Source: Silicimonas sp. (GTDB lineage Bacteria > Pseudomonadota > Alphaproteobacteria > Rhodobacterales > Rhodobacteraceae). From it: DNA of 51,056 bases. The DNA is taken from assembly GCA_022824315.1 (NCBI GenBank), contig JAJEAC010000090.1, positions 1 through 51,056 on the forward strand, in the 5' to 3' direction. Of the stretch, positions 27,471 through 35,408 are shown in pieces (positions within the stretch are counted from its first letter, which is position 1; every line of letters starts with the position of its first letter). Made by a program: the position numbers and the translations under genes. Below the pieces are notes generated by a model. It was not told the origin of the DNA and did not search any database. It was given only the letters and a program-made list of their open reading frames with translations.

Positions 27471-27740
27471 ATGTCGATCACCGCCGAAGACAAGACACGT
27501 GTCATCAAGGAATATGGCACGAAAGAAGGCGACACCGGTTCGCCCGAGGTTCAGGTTGCCATCCTGTCATCTAGGATCTCGACCCTGACCGAGCATTTCA
27601 AGACCCACAAGAAGGACAACCATTCGCGCCGGGGCCTCCTGAAACTCGTCGCGCAGCGCCGAAAGCTCCTGGACTACGTGAAGCGCAAGGACGAGTCGCG
27701 CTACCAGGACCTCATTCAGCGACTTGGCCTTCGCCGCTGA
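27471..27740 (+). CDS. rpsO: 30S ribosomal protein S15
   Basis: The 89-residue primary 16S rRNA-binding protein of the 30S platform is complete. It shows [28 protein letters not shown] and the C-terminal [21 protein letters not shown], all S15 hallmarks. AAAAGGAGA precedes the ATG. In most proteobacteria pnp follows closely; here pnp is 7.7 kb away, across a catabolic gene block. S15 represses its own translation through its mRNA leader in E. coli; I did not identify an equivalent structure here. Confidence 0.98.
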   Translation: MSITAEDKTRVIKEYGTKEGDTGSPEVQVAILSSRISTLTEHFKTHKKDNHSRRGLLKLVAQRRKLLDYVKRKDESRYQDLIQRLGLRR

Positions 27741-27931
27741 CGCACGGCTGCAGCCCGGAATTGGCGCCACCGGCGGGCGCGGGCGTGCCGCGACATTCGC
27801 CATGCCTGACCTGTACTGAACCGTGGCATTCGCAATCGCCCGGATACTTGGCGGTCTGGATGTAATTCAGGGGGCCGTTTCCATGACGCTCAGCCGACAA
27901 AACGCCTGACAGCGACCTGCCCGACATCCGC

Positions 27932-28277
27932 GTGCCGCTTGACACGGTCTGCTTCATCATCGCCAAGTCGCGCGAGTTCGACGTCAAGACCGCATCTTCC
28001 GACCCTGATGCATCGCCGCCCGATGATGACGGCATCGATGCTGCCGTTCTCGAGGACCGGCCATCGGATCCGGTTGAACCCGAATTGAAGTCCTTCGTCT
28101 CGGACCTGTCTGACGGAGCCCAGATCGATCTCGTCGCCATCATGTGGATGGGCCGTGGCGAAGCACTTGGCGTTCAGCCAGCACAATGACCGGCGCACGG
28201 CGGAGCATCTCGTTGGAACACCGCTTCTGCCCGACTACCTGGAAGAAGGCTTGGCCACCTGTCGACGGCTGCAGTGA
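27932..28277 (+). pseudogene. Broken DUF3775 family gene
   Basis: The first frame (27932-28189) encodes VPLDTVCFIIAKSREFDVK, an acidic linker with SPPDDDGIDAAVLED, and LSDGAQIDLVAIMWMGRGE, the DUF3775 pattern, but then stops early. The missing C-terminus appears one base out of register from about 28182: HNDRRTAEHLVGTPLLPDYLEEGLA, ending at 28277. Part of the usual central helix also seems shortened. A frameshift plus small deletion is therefore likely, giving a pseudogene. The start is uncertain (GTG at 27932; an in-frame stop lies about 50 bp upstream). A sequencing error is the alternative. Confidence 0.75.
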
Positions 28278-28302
28278 GTACGAGGAAAACAGAGTCTGAA
28301 GA

Positions 28303-29355
28303 TCAAACGTCGATCGGAGCGTGGAGCCTTGTCCCCGGAGTCACGATGCCGCCGCGATCGCCGATCGTGATCGAGCCGTAGCGCTGGGTGAACACGGGCG
28401 GCAAGGGGCGATCGCCCGGCACGCTCAACCAAAGCCGCAGAAGATGCCGTCTCCGTTCCGGTTCCGGCCAGTCCAGAAAACCTGTTCGGTCGTGAAGCTG
28501 ACCATGGTTGTAGACGAATTGCATGTCGCCAGGCCGCAGCCGCATCGAGAGGTGCAGATCCGGATCGTTTGCCAGCCTGTCGAACATGTCCAGCGCCTCG
28601 ACATGTTCCGGCGTCAGGCGCATCGCGTCCGGAAACCTGCTGGCGCTGTCGATGTACTGCCGCTGGTAGTAGACCGTCAGATGGTCCTCGTGCCATGATA
28701 GGGGCGGAATTTCGGTATAGGGCTTCATCCCCTCCGGAACCTCGCCCCGACGATCCGTCGCGATGGGGTCAAAGAGCAAGGCCAGCAGATCGGGCCGCGC
28801 CTCCAGCATCCTGTTGTAGATCGCTTCCGCGCTCACAAGAAGGCTGTCGCCCCCTTCCCGGGCTTCGCGCAGGCAAAGAAGCCCCACGACGTCCGCACTG
28901 TCGGTATGAAACGTCTGCCGCGCACGGGTCTGGTAGATCCGGCTGTTCGGGTCATCCGGACTCGCCCCGAGATCGCGCACGTGACCGAGAACATGCCCTT
29001 GCGCGTTCTGCGAACGCGTTTTGCCCAAATGCGCGCCGATTCCGCAGAAAATCGTTGCGGCAAGGCGTTGGTTGTAGCCGGCGACCGGCAGACCCCGGAT
29101 CACCTCGAATCCGCGGCCGTGCAGGAGGGTGTCTCGAAGTTGTGCGAGGCGCCCGGAAAGCTGCGGCAAGGGGAAGTCTTCCGCCCTGATCTCTCCCGGA
29201 TCGCCGCCGGTGGAAAGGAACCGTCGCGCCGCGACCTCGATCTCGTCCACCTGATCCTCGGTCAGCGATACGATCCAATCGGCGCGGTCACGCATCGCGC
29301 GGCCGATCCATGCCGAGGGGCCGGAAAACGCGGGTGGCAGTTGATCCAGGTCCAT
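28303..29355 (-). CDS. TauD/TfdA-family Fe(II)/2-oxoglutarate dioxygenase
   Basis: The 350-residue enzyme has the facial triad of this family: H150 and D152 in RQTFHTDSADVV, and the distal histidine at about 288 in HGQLHDRTGF, followed by the 2-oxoglutarate-binding arginine in RRHLLRLWLS. The family oxidises taurine, other sulfonates, chlorinated phenoxyacids and many small acids; the substrate cannot be read from the sequence. I chose the ATG at 29355 (MDLDQLPPAF) because the upstream frame is out of family. It lies 217 bp after the hydroxyacid dehydrogenase on the same strand and is convergent with the broken DUF3775 gene. Confidence 0.85.
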   Translation of the reverse strand: MDLDQLPPAFSGPSAWIGRAMRDRADWIVSLTEDQVDEIEVAARRFLSTGGDPGEIRAEDFPLPQLSGRLAQLRDTLLHGRGFEVIRGLPVAGYNQRLAATIFCGIGAHLGKTRSQNAQGHVLGHVRDLGASPDDPNSRIYQTRARQTFHTDSADVVGLLCLREAREGGDSLLVSAEAIYNRMLEARPDLLALLFDPIATDRRGEVPEGMKPYTEIPPLSWHEDHLTVYYQRQYIDSASRFPDAMRLTPEHVEALDMFDRLANDPDLHLSMRLRPGDMQFVYNHGQLHDRTGFLDWPEPERRRHLLRLWLSVPGDRPLPPVFTQRYGSITIGDRGGIVTPGTRLHAPIDV

Positions 29356-29476
29356 GCCTGCTACCTGACAAGTCCCTCCGGCGAACGCAACGGCACAATT
29401 CTGCGACCGTAGCCACGACGCAACGAACTGGCAGCGCGAGGAAGACCCGGACTTCCAACGGGAAAAGGCGATCGGC

Positions 29477-29507
29477 AATTTGCCGTTGCTTGAAGCCGTG
29501 GCAAATT
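29477..29507. promoter_or_regulatory. Inverted repeat between dioxygenase and dehydrogenase genes
   Basis: AATTTGCC (29477-29484) and GGCAAATT (29500-29507) are perfect 8-bp inverted arms 15 bp apart. They lie 122 bp before the dioxygenase start and 66 bp past the dehydrogenase stop. It could be an operator for the dioxygenase or the end structure of the upstream operon. Confidence 0.35.
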
Positions 29508-29572
29508 CGTCACCGCCAGCGGCATCTGATCAATCGAGCTTCAGGCAGGCAATTCCCCGGGCATCGGTCCTC

Positions 29573-30490
29573 CTATGCGAGTCGGTCCAGCACGTGATCT
29601 GCGATCATGTCGCTGACGCGGACATTGCTGTCTTTGGTGACGCCGGCGATATGCGGCGTCAGGACAAGATTATGAATTCCTGCGAAGATTTGCGCTGCGT
29701 CCCCTGTCAAAGGCTCGGTCTCAAACACGTCAAGCGCCGCGCCGGCGATCTGCCCCTGACGCAGGGCCTCTGCCAGCGCGGCATCATCGACCACGCCGCC
29801 TCGGGCGGCATTGATCACGACGGCGCCAGTCTTCATCTGTGCCAGCCGGTCTCTGTCGATCAAATGGCGGGTTTGATCGGTCAGCGGGACGTGCAGGCTG
29901 ATCACGTCCGCCTGCTCCATGACGTCGTCCAAACTGGCCGCTAGAGTGCCCTGCCATGCGGGGTGTTCAGGCGGGAGCATCGGGTCGAAGGCGATGACCT
30001 GCATGCCCAAGGCCCGCGCCAGCCGCGCGGTCTCTTGCCCGTTTGCGCCAAATCCGACCAGCCCCAGCCGCCGCCCCGATGCCTCGCGCCCCGAGCAATC
30101 TGCACGCGGCCAATCGCCGACCAACATGCGCGCATTGGCCTGATAGGCGCCCCTGAGCAAAATCAGCGCGTTCGTAACCACGTATTCGGCCACCGACAGA
30201 GTGTTGGCGCCGATGGCCGGGATCACCTCGACACCCTGTGCCTTGCAGGCGTCAAGGTCAACATTGTCGAGCCCGACGCCCAGCCGTCCGACCACTTTCA
30301 ACCTGGATGCCGCGTCCAGAAGCGTGGCGGTGACCCGGGTACGATTGCGCACGATCAACGCCTGGATGCCTTCCACTCGGGCGACCAGCTCCTCGGGCCG
30401 GTCTGCCAACCGAGGGGCATAGCTGGTTGGATGCGCCGCTTTCAGTCGCTCCACCGCCGTTTCGTCCATGAACTCGGTGATCAGGATCAT
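29573..30490 (-). CDS. D-isomer-specific 2-hydroxyacid dehydrogenase (sulfolactate-dehydrogenase-like?)
   Basis: The 305-residue NAD(P)-dependent enzyme has the Rossmann motif LGLVGFGANGQETA, the substrate arginine in NAARGGVVDD, the catalytic glutamate in VFETEPL and the histidine in LTPHIAGVT. The opening MILITEFMDETAVERL and IVRNRTRVTATLLDAA recall, from memory, the SlcC-type (S)-sulfolactate dehydrogenase branch; phosphoglycerate or glyoxylate reductases are alternatives. The start overlaps the aldehyde dehydrogenase stop (ATGA), so the two act in one operon. This would fit consecutive oxidation of an aldehyde to an acid and then to a 2-oxoacid. Confidence 0.88.
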   Translation of the reverse strand: MILITEFMDETAVERLKAAHPTSYAPRLADRPEELVARVEGIQALIVRNRTRVTATLLDAASRLKVVGRLGVGLDNVDLDACKAQGVEVIPAIGANTLSVAEYVVTNALILLRGAYQANARMLVGDWPRADCSGREASGRRLGLVGFGANGQETARLARALGMQVIAFDPMLPPEHPAWQGTLAASLDDVMEQADVISLHVPLTDQTRHLIDRDRLAQMKTGAVVINAARGGVVDDAALAEALRQGQIAGAALDVFETEPLTGDAAQIFAGIHNLVLTPHIAGVTKDSNVRVSDMIADHVLDRLA

Positions 30491-31941
30491 GCGTTCAGCC
30501 CCGCCACGCACATGTACTTGGTCTCGAGATAGTCTTCGAGACCCTGGCGTCCACCTTCCTTGCCCATGCCGCTTTGCTTCAACCCGCCAAATGGTGCCTC
30601 GACGGTGGTGATCAGCCCGGAATTGATGCCGATCAGGCCGTAGTCCAGTCCTTCGTTCAGCCGGAATGCCCGGCCAAGATCGCGCGTGTAGGCATAGGCG
30701 GCGAGCCCGTATTCGGTGGCGTTGGCGGCTACAATTGCCTCTTCTTCGTTGTCGAACCGGAACACTGCCGCAAGCGGGCCGAAGATCTCTTCGGTGGCAA
30801 AGCGCATGTCCTGCGTTGCGTTGGCAATCGTCGTGGGCTCAAAAAATGTACCGCCAATGCCGTGGCGTCGCCCACCCTGGATGATGGTGCCGCCTTTCCC
30901 GGTCGCGTCGGCAATCAGCTCTTCAACCTTCCGGACCGCGGCATCGTCAATCAGGGGACCCTGCGTGACGCCCTCTTCGACGCCACTGCCCACGACGAGT
31001 GCGGCCGTTGCGGCTTTCAGCTTGGAGAGAAATGCGTCGTATACCCCTGCCTGCACATAGAACCGGTTGGTGCAGACGCATGTCTGTCCTGCGTTGCGGT
31101 ACTTGGCGATCATGGCACCCTCGACGGCCGCGTCGAGATCGGCGTCGTCAAACACCAGGAAGGGAGCGTTGCCGCCCAATTCCATCGACACTTTCTTTAC
31201 CGTGTCGGCCGACTGCCGGATGAGTGTCCTGCCGACCTCCGTCGAGCCGGTGAAGGTGACCTTGCGCACCGTCGGGCTGTCCATGATCGCCCCGCCGATG
31301 GCGCGGGCGGAACCGGTCAGGATATTCACCACACCATCAGGAAAGCCAACGTCCTGGCACAGTTTGCCCCAGACCAGACCGGAATACGGCGTCGCGGTAG
31401 CCGGCTTGGCCACGACCGTACAGCCGGCAGCCAGCGCAGGCCCAAGTTTGCGGGCGAGCATGGAAGACGGGAAATTCCAAGGGGTAATTGCACCGACGAC
31501 GCCCACGGGATGGCGCGTCACCAGAAGCTGCCGGTCACGCGTTGGCGACGGCACGATCTCGCCATTGGCACGTCGGATTTCCTCGGCGAACCAGCGGATA
31601 TAGGCTGCACCAATTGAAATCTCGCCCCGCGCCTCGGCGAGGGGCTTGCCCTGCTCCGAGGTCAACAAGAGCGCAAGCGCCTCCTGATTGTCCATCAGCG
31701 CGTCGTGCAGGTCTTGAAGCAAACGCACGCGCTGCGAAAGATCGCTGCGGGAATAGCTGTCAAATGCCCTTGCCGCGGCCCCGATCGCGCGCCCTGTTTC
31801 TTCGGCACCGCAATTCGGCACGGTTCCGATAACCTTGCCCGTCGCGGGGTTCGTCACATCGATTGCTGAACCGCTATCGGCACCGGTCCAAGCCCCGCCA
31901 ATCAAGTTGGCCTCAAGCATCAAGCCGTTGAATTCGCTCAT
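30487..31941 (-). CDS. NAD(P)-dependent aldehyde dehydrogenase, succinate-semialdehyde (GabD) type
   Basis: The 484-residue enzyme carries PWNFPSSMLARKLGPALAAG, the cofactor loop TFTGSTEVGR, the catalytic glutamate in MELGGNAP and the nucleophilic cysteine in NAGQTCVCTNR, all typical of the SSADH subgroup. AAAGGAAACGAC precedes the ATG. Sulfolactaldehyde dehydrogenases of sulfoglycolysis belong to this same subgroup, so the substrate need not be succinate semialdehyde. No GABA transaminase is adjacent; the neighbours are a sugar kinase, an isomerase-like protein and a hydroxyacid dehydrogenase. That context favours a sugar-derived aldehyde. Confidence 0.92.
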   Translation of the reverse strand: MSEFNGLMLEANLIGGAWTGADSGSAIDVTNPATGKVIGTVPNCGAEETGRAIGAAARAFDSYSRSDLSQRVRLLQDLHDALMDNQEALALLLTSEQGKPLAEARGEISIGAAYIRWFAEEIRRANGEIVPSPTRDRQLLVTRHPVGVVGAITPWNFPSSMLARKLGPALAAGCTVVAKPATATPYSGLVWGKLCQDVGFPDGVVNILTGSARAIGGAIMDSPTVRKVTFTGSTEVGRTLIRQSADTVKKVSMELGGNAPFLVFDDADLDAAVEGAMIAKYRNAGQTCVCTNRFYVQAGVYDAFLSKLKAATAALVVGSGVEEGVTQGPLIDDAAVRKVEELIADATGKGGTIIQGGRRHGIGGTFFEPTTIANATQDMRFATEEIFGPLAAVFRFDNEEEAIVAANATEYGLAAYAYTRDLGRAFRLNEGLDYGLIGINSGLITTVEAPFGGLKQSGMGKEGGRQGLEDYLETKYMCVAGLNA

Positions 31942-32164
31942 GTCGTTTCCTTTGAGAAGAAAAATCGCCTGTGCTGGCGACAGGTATTGCCGTGGCGCAG
32001 CATTGCCCAGGCAAGACCTTGGTGATGGTTTGCGTCATGCCAGATCTACGGCTTATGCGCGATGCCTTCAAATGTGCGCGTGGGCCGGCCGCAAAGCCCC
32101 GCCGGATCGATGTCGTTCCAGGCACCGGCATGCCCATACCCTTCGGACCGTTTCCTTTGCTCAT
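31913..32164 (-). pseudogene. 83-codon coupled ORF, probable remnant of a deleted gene
   Basis: An ATG lies one base after the isomerase-like stop codon (stop 32168-32166, ATG 32164). The frame runs 83 codons (MSKGNGPKGMGMPVPGTTS...) and overlaps the aldehyde dehydrogenase start by 29 bp. The first 25 residues look protein-like; the rest (GPRAHLKASRISRRSG, then QCCATAIPVAS) does not look like folded protein. The coupled start in an operon suggests a once longer gene that suffered an internal deletion and frameshift. I do not recognise the family, and a chance ORF is possible. Confidence 0.35.
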
Positions 32165-32165
32165 G

Positions 32166-33548
32166 TCAAAGCTCCAGAAGCGGCAGACCCAGAGCTCCGG
32201 CCACGCCGCGCAACATCGCGCGGTGATCGCCGTAAGCCAACGCCATATGGTGTTCAAGCCTTGAGGCGATGATATCATCCAGTACCGCGCCAGCCTCACG
32301 CTCGAACCGCACCACTCCCGAGGTGCCGGTAAACGCCATCGGGCGGCGCAGCATCTCGCCATATCCCAGCACCAAGTTCGGGCGACCCTTGGCCTGACTG
32401 ATCCGCAGAAAGGTAACGGGGCCGGGTTTGAGCGTGAATTGAAGGAGCAGCGGCTGCTTTCGGTTGGTGTGCACGGTTGCTTTGGCAGAACACTCCGGAT
32501 CGCGCATGGAGAGCGGTGCCTGCCCGCAGTGCCAGACCACGCCGGTATTGTCGCGAACATCCATATCGACCAGATCGGTCAGGAACACGGGCGCTTGCGC
32601 CGCCTCCAAGAGGATCAATTGGGTCAGCGCACCGTAGACATCGGCTTCGCAGGCGCAGGGTACGCAGACCGCGCCCATCATCGCCGCTGGCCCGCAGGCC
32701 GCGCCACCATATTCCGTGAAGGTCTCGGGCCAGCACCGGATGGCAAAGGCGTCATAGCGCCCCTTCCCGCGCAATTCGTCCAGCCCGGCCTTCAGCCGCA
32801 GCGAATGGTCGAGTTCGCCCTGGTCCACGTCGTCCAGCCCATCCAGCTGCCCGGCGACTTCGACGCGAAGTGCGTTGGCGGTCTCGGATGTGGCTGCACG
32901 GGCGGCGGCAAACAGGTCATCGAGATCCACCGCATCAACCTCGACGCCGGCCAGAGCCTTGAGCGAGCCCGGGTCATAAGCGCAGGTGTCGAACCCGACG
33001 GGATGGTCGCCGATCCGAGCGATGCGTCGCCCCCGAATTGCCCTTGCAATGGCTTCGCCCTCGCGCGTTGGCGCAGGTACGGCACCCAAGGGCAGATCTC
33101 TTGCCGGGCGCGCACCACGAAGCAGCGCAGTCAAGTCTGCTCCGATCTCTCCCGCAGGATCGGCATAGAGCCAGCCAAATTCCCGGTGGTTCAGCCCCAG
33201 CGCATGGGCCGCAAGGTTGAGCCCGCAGAAAGAATTGAGCCTGAGTCGCCCGCCGCTGCGCGGTTCGGGGACGGCCCAGATCGACAGCGGCTGATCAAAG
33301 CCCGCGCCGATCGCCACGGTCATCAAGGCATCGGTAAAGGTCACTTGAAGGATCAGAACCTGATCCACGCGGCACGCCTGCAACTCGGCCATGCCCGCGC
33401 GCGTGGCACCCTCGTCAAACAGCAGCTCTCGGGGGCCAATGATCTCGTGGCGCGTTGCATCTAGCGCTGACAGCATCGCAGCGAGGTTGTCTTCGGCAAA
33501 GGAAACATCGAATGTCGGTCGGCCAAGGGGGAGTATGCCCAGTTTCAT
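32166..33548 (-). CDS. L-fucose/L-arabinose isomerase-like protein
   Basis: The 460-residue protein resembles the fucose-isomerase fold: an N-terminal Rossmann-like domain (MKLGILPLGRPTFDVSFAEDN), a middle domain around RCWPETFTEYGGAACGPAAMMG, and a C-terminal domain with FLRISQAKGRPNLVLGYGEML. The glutamate in WPETF and the cysteine-rich AVCVPCACEADVYGAL correspond to where these isomerases bind metal and substrate. It would interconvert an aldose and ketose, here perhaps a modified hexose. The ATG at 33548 overlaps the stop of a short upstream remnant (ATGA). Next to a PfkB kinase it suggests an isomerise-then-phosphorylate route. Confidence 0.7.
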   Translation of the reverse strand: MKLGILPLGRPTFDVSFAEDNLAAMLSALDATRHEIIGPRELLFDEGATRAGMAELQACRVDQVLILQVTFTDALMTVAIGAGFDQPLSIWAVPEPRSGGRLRLNSFCGLNLAAHALGLNHREFGWLYADPAGEIGADLTALLRGARPARDLPLGAVPAPTREGEAIARAIRGRRIARIGDHPVGFDTCAYDPGSLKALAGVEVDAVDLDDLFAAARAATSETANALRVEVAGQLDGLDDVDQGELDHSLRLKAGLDELRGKGRYDAFAIRCWPETFTEYGGAACGPAAMMGAVCVPCACEADVYGALTQLILLEAAQAPVFLTDLVDMDVRDNTGVVWHCGQAPLSMRDPECSAKATVHTNRKQPLLLQFTLKPGPVTFLRISQAKGRPNLVLGYGEMLRRPMAFTGTSGVVRFEREAGAVLDDIIASRLEHHMALAYGDHRAMLRGVAGALGLPLLEL

Positions 33549-33715
33549 CGCAGCCCCCGTGAGTCGCGCAAGAATGTGGCCTGTGCAAAGCCGTGACGAG
33601 CCGTGATGGCGCCCTTGGTCGGCGGGCGCCTGTCCACCACCGTCACTTTGAAAATGCCGCATATCTCGGCCATGCGGCCCAGGCCACCCTGCTTGCGATG
33701 GGCCAAATCCGTCAC
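33545..33715 (-). pseudogene. 56-codon remnant between kinase and isomerase-like genes
   Basis: A GTG overlaps the kinase stop (GTGA) and the 56-codon frame ends exactly in the isomerase-like start (ATGA), so both ends look like authentic coupled operon junctions. The product (VTDLAHRKQGG, then IFKVTVVDRRPPTKG, then HGFAQATFLRDSRGLR) is too short for any enzyme here. FKVTVVDRRPPTKG resembles the first strand of class I (LacD/YihT-like) aldolases, FAMLAVDQRxx, but only weakly. I infer a large deletion inside a gene that stood between kinase and isomerase, most plausibly the aldolase. Confidence 0.5.
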
Positions 33716-34596
33716 GTGTTCTCCTTCAGAAATCGTTGCAGCGCGTCGCGGTCGGGGCAGCCCTTGCGACCCCCAAACTCAGTGCATTTCAGTGCAGCCG
33801 CCGCGTTGGCAAACCGCGTCGCATGGCCTTCGTCCGATGTCTCCGCAAGCGCGAGCGCGAAGGCTCCGTGCCAGATATCGCCCGCGCCGAGCGTGTCCTT
33901 GGTCTCGACAGGGAAAGCAGGTGCATGTTTCATCCCGCCTGCGTCCACGCGGAATGCCCCCTTTCCGCCGTCCGTGACCGAGACCCATCCCGGCAGGCGC
34001 TCATCGGCGGCATGCAATGCCGCCTCGATCTGCTGGTCGCCGGCAAAGGACATGAGCCCATCGCGCGAGAAGGCGACGTGACTTGCCCGCGCGAGGACGG
34101 CTTCCTCGGCCGGCGATTCCGCGTCCACGATGCCTGGCACATCCCAAGCGCGCGCAAGCTCAAGCGCGCGAATCGCCCCTGCGGGCCAGCGGGAATCAAC
34201 CAATACGGCGTCAGGTTTCGGGGCATTTTCCAGCCAATCCGGTTCCTCTGCCAAACCGCTGCCGCGGAAGTTCACGATCTGCCGCTCACCCGTCTGATCC
34301 ACATAGACTGAACTGAACGAGGATTTGGCGCCGGGCGCGCGGTTCACCAGCGTCGTGTCGACGCCTTCGAGTCCAAGATCCGTCAGGATAAGATCGCCAA
34401 GAGAGTCATCTCCCAACCGTGCGCACAACATGGCATTGCCTCCAAGTCGCGCTATGGCAACCGCCGCGTTTGCGGCACAACCGCCCCCGACGCATTCTGC
34501 CGCATCGGCGCGGTACTTGGCGGCACGCCGGGGAAACGCATCCAATGCGAAGACGAAATCCACGACCGCTATGCCTACAACGAGAATTTCACTCAC
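33712..34596 (-). CDS. PfkB-family sugar kinase, sulfofructose-kinase-like
   Basis: The 294-residue kinase has ECVGGGCAANAAVAIARLGG near the N-terminus and the catalytic TKDTLGAGDIWHGAFALAL with the general-base aspartate near the C-terminus. Segments GERQIVNFRG, AVLVDSRWP and the ending GGRKGCPDRDALQRFL recall, from memory, the YihV/SqiK sulfofructose kinases more than ribokinase or fructokinase. The GTG at 34596 begins VSEILVVGIAVVDFV, the usual PfkB start; the long open frame upstream is out of family. It is the first gene of the leftward island operon. The specific substrate is a hypothesis. Confidence 0.85.
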   Translation of the reverse strand: MSEILVVGIAVVDFVFALDAFPRRAAKYRADAAECVGGGCAANAAVAIARLGGNAMLCARLGDDSLGDLILTDLGLEGVDTTLVNRAPGAKSSFSSVYVDQTGERQIVNFRGSGLAEEPDWLENAPKPDAVLVDSRWPAGAIRALELARAWDVPGIVDAESPAEEAVLARASHVAFSRDGLMSFAGDQQIEAALHAADERLPGWVSVTDGGKGAFRVDAGGMKHAPAFPVETKDTLGAGDIWHGAFALALAETSDEGHATRFANAAAALKCTEFGGRKGCPDRDALQRFLKENT

Positions 34597-35408
34597 AGTA
34601 CGCCACAACGATTTTCCGACTTGGCCGCAACTGCTCGCCAATTCTCTGGGGCGGACTGGGCATTTTGCAGCCGTATCATTTTGGCGGCCGTTCCGGCAAG
34701 CGCGATATTGACGATTGACGGCAACGAGTGCGTTGTTTCCGAGTGCCGTCACCGAACTCGGGCAGCTTGAGAGCCTGCACCTGGCCTCGGCACGATTCCG
34801 GGTTCGGAAGCATCCGGACACGATCATCTTGACCGCTGCCAACGTTCCCCGCGAACCACGGCCAGACCCGCAGCGCGGTTCCGCCCCGGCTCCCGTTCGC
34901 GGAGGCGCCTCGCCGCCTTGCGTCGGACCGACGGGGCAAGTTCGCGCCCGGAAAACCGCGCCCGAGGCGCGGAGGTTGGCCCAAGACCCAACACACGTGA
35001 CGTCGACGGAACCCGCGACAGGCATGAAAATGCAGGAAAGCCTTCGGTGCGGCTTCTGCGCGGCGTTTGCGGCAACGTCCCGATCGTCGAACAAGATCTG
35101 GAAAGAAGGCAGGTACCAACGGCCGGAACGACGCGTCGTCAACACGATCATGGGCAACCTTGATCCGGTCGCAACTATGGATGCCGGGACGCATTTCCTT
35201 GCCCGGTACGCCATTCGGATGCCAAACACGTGTTCGTCGCAACGGACGCTCTCTCTTTCCAATTCCCGGCTAGTGCTGTAAGGCCCGCGCATCTGAGACG
35301 TGACGCTCTGACTCCGGCGTGATGCATGAGGATTGGGGTCGGCGGCAATGGGGCCGCCATTTCAACGGGACAGGAGGAGGGCCTCCTGATCTCACACAGG
35401 ATACCAAA
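34597..35408. other. 812-bp gap between island operon and pnp
   Basis: No gene is recognised. Open frames on both strands give Arg/Pro/Ser-rich translations without family resemblance, including a long extension upstream of the kinase. The left end should contain the promoter of the leftward operon and the right end the pnp leader with two hairpins. Its size and lack of coding signal fit debris left by an insertion between rpsO and pnp. Confidence 0.5.
35341..35388 (+). promoter_or_regulatory. Tandem hairpins in the pnp leader
   Basis: GGCGGC-AATGGG-GCCGCC (35341-35358) and CAGGAGG-AGGG-CCTCCTG (35371-35388) form two successive stems directly before the pnp ribosome site. In E. coli the pnp leader hairpin is cut by RNase III and PNPase then represses its own synthesis; these hairpins could play the same part. 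Confidence 0.45.

Noticed and set aside
33712..35292. 526-codon open frame that could extend the PfkB kinase by about 230 residues upstream
   Set aside because: The kinase family starts at VSEILVVGIAVVDFV (34596). The extension is Arg/Pro/Cys-rich with no family pattern and reads as a chance open frame in GC-rich DNA.
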